NCBI GenBank assembly: GCA_029817715.1
Contig: JARUPY010000290.1
Span: 620,001-684,000, forward strand
Origin: Melastoma dodecandrum
Taxonomy: Eukaryota; Streptophyta; Magnoliopsida; Myrtales; Melastomataceae
Direction of reading: 5' to 3'
DNA: 64,000 nt
The position numbers were made by a program, and so were the translations under genes. The notes under the pieces are model-generated. The model saw nothing but the letters and a program-made list of their open reading frames with translations. It was not told the DNA's origin and did no database searches. This document shows, one piece after another, positions 60,815 to 64,000 of the stretch (position 1 is its first letter; every line of letters starts with the position of its first letter).

Positions 60815-61917
60815 TTACTGGGAGTCCTTTAGCATGTTCCTTGCCCTAAGCAGAAGCAGCAGTGATGGAGGCTTCTTCTGGAGAAGCTCATAGTGTTGCG
60901 CTTTCATCACCCAACCTTTTGCTGTCTTCACGTACTGCATGTTGTTGATGATGTTGGCACCGAAGTTGCCAACCTTCCACTTATTCTGCTCAAAAGCTAG
61001 AGTAGGGTCAATGTCGTGCATATGGAGGAGGCCAACAATCACTTGGTCGTAGGGCAGGCTATTTTCTCTCCTTGACAAGCTCCACTCCATGTCCTCAAAG
61101 ATCAAGGCACTAAGTTGAAAGGTATTCCCTCCAAGAGATGGACCATGACTTTGGCATCCGCAGGCATGATGGTGTCGATGCTTCCATCACGAGACAGAAG
61201 ACTGAAAAGAACAGCACGGTGCAAAACCTTGATGTGAAGATCCAGTGGAGTGGACTCCATATAATTATTTAGGGATACCTTATGCCCAACAATGATGCTA
61301 AATGCCTTATTCTTTTCAAAGTCTTGCATCTCAACAATGGATTCACAATCAAACAAGTTGCCGACATCAAGAGCAGAGTACACAAGGGTAACTACGTTAA
61401 TAGAAGTATGGATGAAGTTGATAGAGCGTCCGTCCCTGTAGAAGTTGAGATTGGAGTAGAACTCCTGACCCTTTGTCACAGACACTTCAGCATAAAGCTC
61501 GCAGAAGGTTTTCAAGCATAATGCCTCAAACATAGGGGCTATGTCCAGCATATTAGCAGAAAACCAAGCAAAGTCTACTCGCATACTTGCAGTTAATTGG
61601 CGGTCAGAGGAGTTGACTGTGAACAAATCACCATCAGCCCGCACTTCATCAATTTCCTCCTGGCTAACGAAAGGATAAGGTGTTAGGGTAAAGGTAAAAT
61701 GTCCCTTAGGTCTCTTCGCGAGCAACTTAGTCAGGGACTTTGAGATCGTTTCAGCATCCTTTCGCTTAAACCTGGTCCGAGAAGAAACGCCAGACCCGAT
61801 GGCCGAAGAAAGTAGCTTAAGAACATCAGATTTTGCAATCTTAGACACTTTAAGAAAAGCAGAAACCACACCTTTTTGCTTCAGATCTGGAGAGATCGTC
61901 TGCGTTGGCGGGAGCAC
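60815..61917 (-). pseudogene. Downstream ORF of a Sirevirus-like copia element (plant transposon protein type)
   Basis: Two minus-strand frames that overlap by four bases (61,917-61,102, 271 residues; 61,105-60,815, 96 residues) form what is probably one protein split by a frameshift. It has features such as SSRTRFKRKDAETISKSLTK, a region AMRVDFAWFSANM-like, and GSIDTIMPADAKVMV. The layout fits the extra ORF between pol and the 3' LTR in Sireviruses, and the content resembles the 'putative plant transposon protein' family found there. The identification is from context more than from motifs. Pol is not in the window. Confidence 0.45.
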
Positions 61918-62139
61918 GACTGTGATTGTGTTCGCGTATAGAACGGATCACGTCGGAAATATTTGGCAAAGGACTCACAGGAATTGGATTGTGGTCGCCA
62001 GTAAGAAGATGCACAATTCTATTCAAACAGAATGCAAGTCTTACAATCTTGATGAATTAAGAACATGGGCTTACAGCCATAAAAACGAAAAGGGAGCAAG
62101 TGGTGACAACGATATGGAATCCTGTGACGGCGGAGAACT

Positions 62140-62300
62140 TGTAACGAAGGCCTTGGAAGCTCGCTCCGTCGGTGGCGGTCGCTGGTGGGAGGCTGTGGCG
62201 AAGGCCCTACGAGCTCACTCCGTCGGTGGTGTCGCTGGCGGGGGTTTGACGGCAAAGGCCCTACGAGCTCACTATGTCCGTGGAAGGGGAGTTGACCTAT
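62140..62300. repeat. Imperfect tandem repeat, about 65 bp
   Basis: GGCAAAGGCCCTACGAGCTCACT and variants occur three times near 62,145, 62,200 and 62,253, joined by GTC-GGTGG-GTCGCTGG. No protein meaning seen. Confidence 0.5.
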
Positions 62301-62730
62301 AAACCGGGTCAAGGTATCTAATTCCTAAGGTTGACGAACAAACTTCAGAGCTTTGGCTGTGTATGGTCGTGTTTTGTCTTGAAAAATTCCTCTGCTATTT
62401 ATAGAGGATTTGTACGTGTTTAACACGTAACAGATAGATCGTGTTGCAGATCGTGTTATATATCATGATCCCTAATATCATGGGAGTGTCTCAACAACCT
62501 CCTTGATATATGGGATCACGTTCCTGGATATTAGGATCAGCTCCGATCCTTAACAAACGTGGTTGAAAATGAATAAATTTATTCCAACCTTGTCGACTTG
62601 ACTGATCTGTACGGACTACGACCGACTTGGTCGACTTATCCAGAATTCCGTCGACTTGACCCTACTAGTAGACTTAGCTACTGTTGAGTCATCTTGGTTG
62701 ACTTTGATTACCATATTCCTTCGTCGTGAG

Positions 62731-62880
62731 TCGACCTAGTCGACTCCGTTCATAAATCGACCTAGTCGACTTCGTCACAAGTCGACCTAGTCGACTTCGT
62801 CATAAGTCGACCTAGTCGACTTTGTCATGGGTCAACCTAATCGACTTCGTCGTGAGTCGGCCTAGACGACTGTATCTTGG
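62731..62880. repeat. 25-bp tandem array built on GTCGAC
   Basis: About six units of CGACCTAGTCGACTTCGTCA followed by five variable bases. Each unit contains the near-palindrome GTCGACCTAGTCGAC. Looser GTCGACTT words extend upstream to about 62,590. The array ends about 130 bp before the TATA box at 63,013. Confidence 0.8.
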
Positions 62881-63012
62881 GCCGACTCGGAGTGTGACTT
62901 GAGTGATTACTGGGTTTCTGTTCTAAACCCAGGCCCAAAGTTATTTGCCATGTCAACATAAGCCCCCCTTTTATGCTGGGTTGGCTATGCTGACTCAGCA
63001 GAAATCATACCC

Positions 63013-63021
63013 TATATAAAG
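63013..63021 (+). promoter_or_regulatory. TATA box before the plant-mobile-domain frame
   Basis: TATATAAAG with a CC in front, about 150 bp before the open frame. Placement fits a plant promoter or an LTR promoter. Confidence 0.5.
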
Positions 63022-63160
63022 GAGAGTCATCGTCCTTTTCCCGCACTTTTCTTCCTTGCTCACCACTTCTCCATCTTCTCCAAAATACCAGAAACCCTCG
63101 TTTCCCAGAAAACCCTTCGTCTCCCTTGCCAAAACTCCTTCGATCCTCAAAAAGATGTGA

Positions 63161-64000
63161 ACTTTTAAGTCTTTTGAGTTCCATAAACTGCGCGCGGGGC
63201 CAACCGGACCCATTCCGGTCGCAGAGGATCAGGGGTCGGGCGTCACTCTTGGACCTATCTTGCCAGAGCGTCTTTTCCCGAAGACGGTGCCGCTCAACTA
63301 TCTCATCATTGAGAAGCCCATCCCGATTTGTCATCCCGACTTCATCGATCCCCTCAACTGGGAAGGTCAGGGATCTTTCCTGTGTTTTCCATCTGCATCT
63401 AAGTCTGAGATGGTAGACTGGCTTGAGATGTGGGACGAGCACTTTACAGAGAGATTTAGGAACCAGAGGATTTGGAGATTCTTTAGGATGTCAGTAGCTA
63501 ATAAGAACTGTGATCCCAGGGTTTGTTCGGCCATGCTGCCTTTCTGGAATTCTGTCCTGAACTGCTTCTATTTCCTAGAATGCCCTATGTCAGTTACATT
63601 GGCAGATGTGAAGATTTTGACCAAGTGTAAAATCAATGGCCGCCCTGTTCGACAGTACTCCCAGGCAGGCGATATTAATCCCAAGGGCGCCCTTCAGTAC
63701 ATGGAGGTGGTGAATAGGCATCTGAAGATGGCCTTAGCTGGCAAGAGGTCAGATGAGAGGTTGTCGACTGAAAGTTTTGGTGCCCAGGAAGAGGTCGAGT
63801 TCCTCAGCACCTGGTTGAGCAAATTCGTCTATTGCTTCCCTGGGAAGAAAGTTAGCCACACTTCTTATGCGGTGGCCAATTTTCTGAGGGAGACCGATGA
63901 AGAAATCTCCTGGGGTCCCTTCATTTTGGGTCTTCTTTATCACGATCTGGACAGAGCAACGTCTCAAATCAAGCCATTTCCAAAACATCCAGCAGGAGGG
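63161..64000 (+). CDS. Plant mobile domain (aminotransferase-like) protein, partial, runs off the window
   Basis: The frame is open for 280 codons from just after a TGA at 63,158-63,160 to the window end. Recognisable parts: a stretch FWNSVLNCFYF then CPMSVTLADVKILTKCKING (the PMD motif of fold MTVTLEDV-L-GL-I-G), and EVEFLSTWLSKFVYCF then ISWGPFILGLLYHDLD (the C-terminal PMD motif with GPLFLGSLY-LD). PMD proteins include MAIN-type host proteins and many transposon-borne copies. The first in-frame ATG is only at 63,410, inside the conserved region. An ATG at 63,155 is followed at once by TGA, so the 5' end is probably damaged by a small indel, or an upstream exon was missed. More likely transposon-derived than a host gene. 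Confidence 0.6.

Noticed and set aside
63005..63442. 145-residue minus-strand frame near the window end
   Set aside because: It is antisense to the plant-mobile-domain frame, which shows family motifs while this one does not.

Overview
The window is nuclear DNA from a flowering plant, probably a eudicot. The evidence is a spliced LST8 gene whose ten exons all have GT-AG junctions, an LPAT2-type acyltransferase gene, a secreted eight-cysteine (lipid-transfer-like) protein, and many plant-type mobile elements: Ty3/gypsy, Ty1/copia, Mutator-like elements, and an endogenous pararetrovirus. I saw no bacterial, plastid or CRISPR features and recognised no tRNA or rRNA gene.

Layout. 0-2 kb: minus-strand Ty3/gypsy gag remnant with its leader/LTR. 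2.2-2.4 kb: trace of a Mutator-type transposase. 2.88-4.92 kb: copia-type LTR. 5.07-20.96 kb: the dominant structure, two nearly complete copies of a Caulimoviridae-type pararetrovirus set tail to tail as an inverted repeat with arms of about 7.9 kb around a 72-bp spacer. Each arm holds one polyprotein frame (movement protein, coat protein with zinc knuckle, aspartic protease, reverse transcriptase, RNase H, C-terminal extension), a TATA box and a leader-region frame. All are broken by stops or frameshifts. 20.99-21.20 kb: scrambled scraps of a third, more diverged viral copy.

21.85-24.85 kb: the only clearly intact conserved gene, LST8 (TOR complex WD40 subunit). 25.3-31.3 kb: an LPAT2-like gene on the opposite strand, converging on LST8 and now a pseudogene. 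Its second exon is not found; in that interval lies an inverted-repeat element (about 28.97-30.89 kb) that carries a HOOKLESS1-like acetyltransferase fragment and a nested MITE-like element.

33-55 kb: nested mobile elements. One minus-strand Ty3/gypsy element is split in two (37.9-39.1 and 45.6-47.9 kb) by a 6.5-kb insertion with TG...CA ends and a GTGTG target duplication. That insertion is itself interrupted by a 1.96-kb copia-type solo LTR with a CCCTT duplication, and it also holds exons of an unidentified tail-anchored protein gene. At 48.8-53.1 kb is a Mutator-like element whose ends carry arrays of near-identical short hairpins and whose coding region joins a transposase to a plant mobile domain. 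A second, internally deleted gypsy element follows at 53.9-55.4 kb.

55.4-64 kb: a small secreted eight-cysteine gene (57.5 kb) between duplicated flanks, the 3' end of a Sirevirus-like copia element on the minus strand (59.4-61.9 kb), a 25-bp array, and a plant-mobile-domain reading frame that runs off the window. LST8 and the eight-cysteine gene are the only likely functional host genes; almost everything else is mobile or viral sequence in decay.
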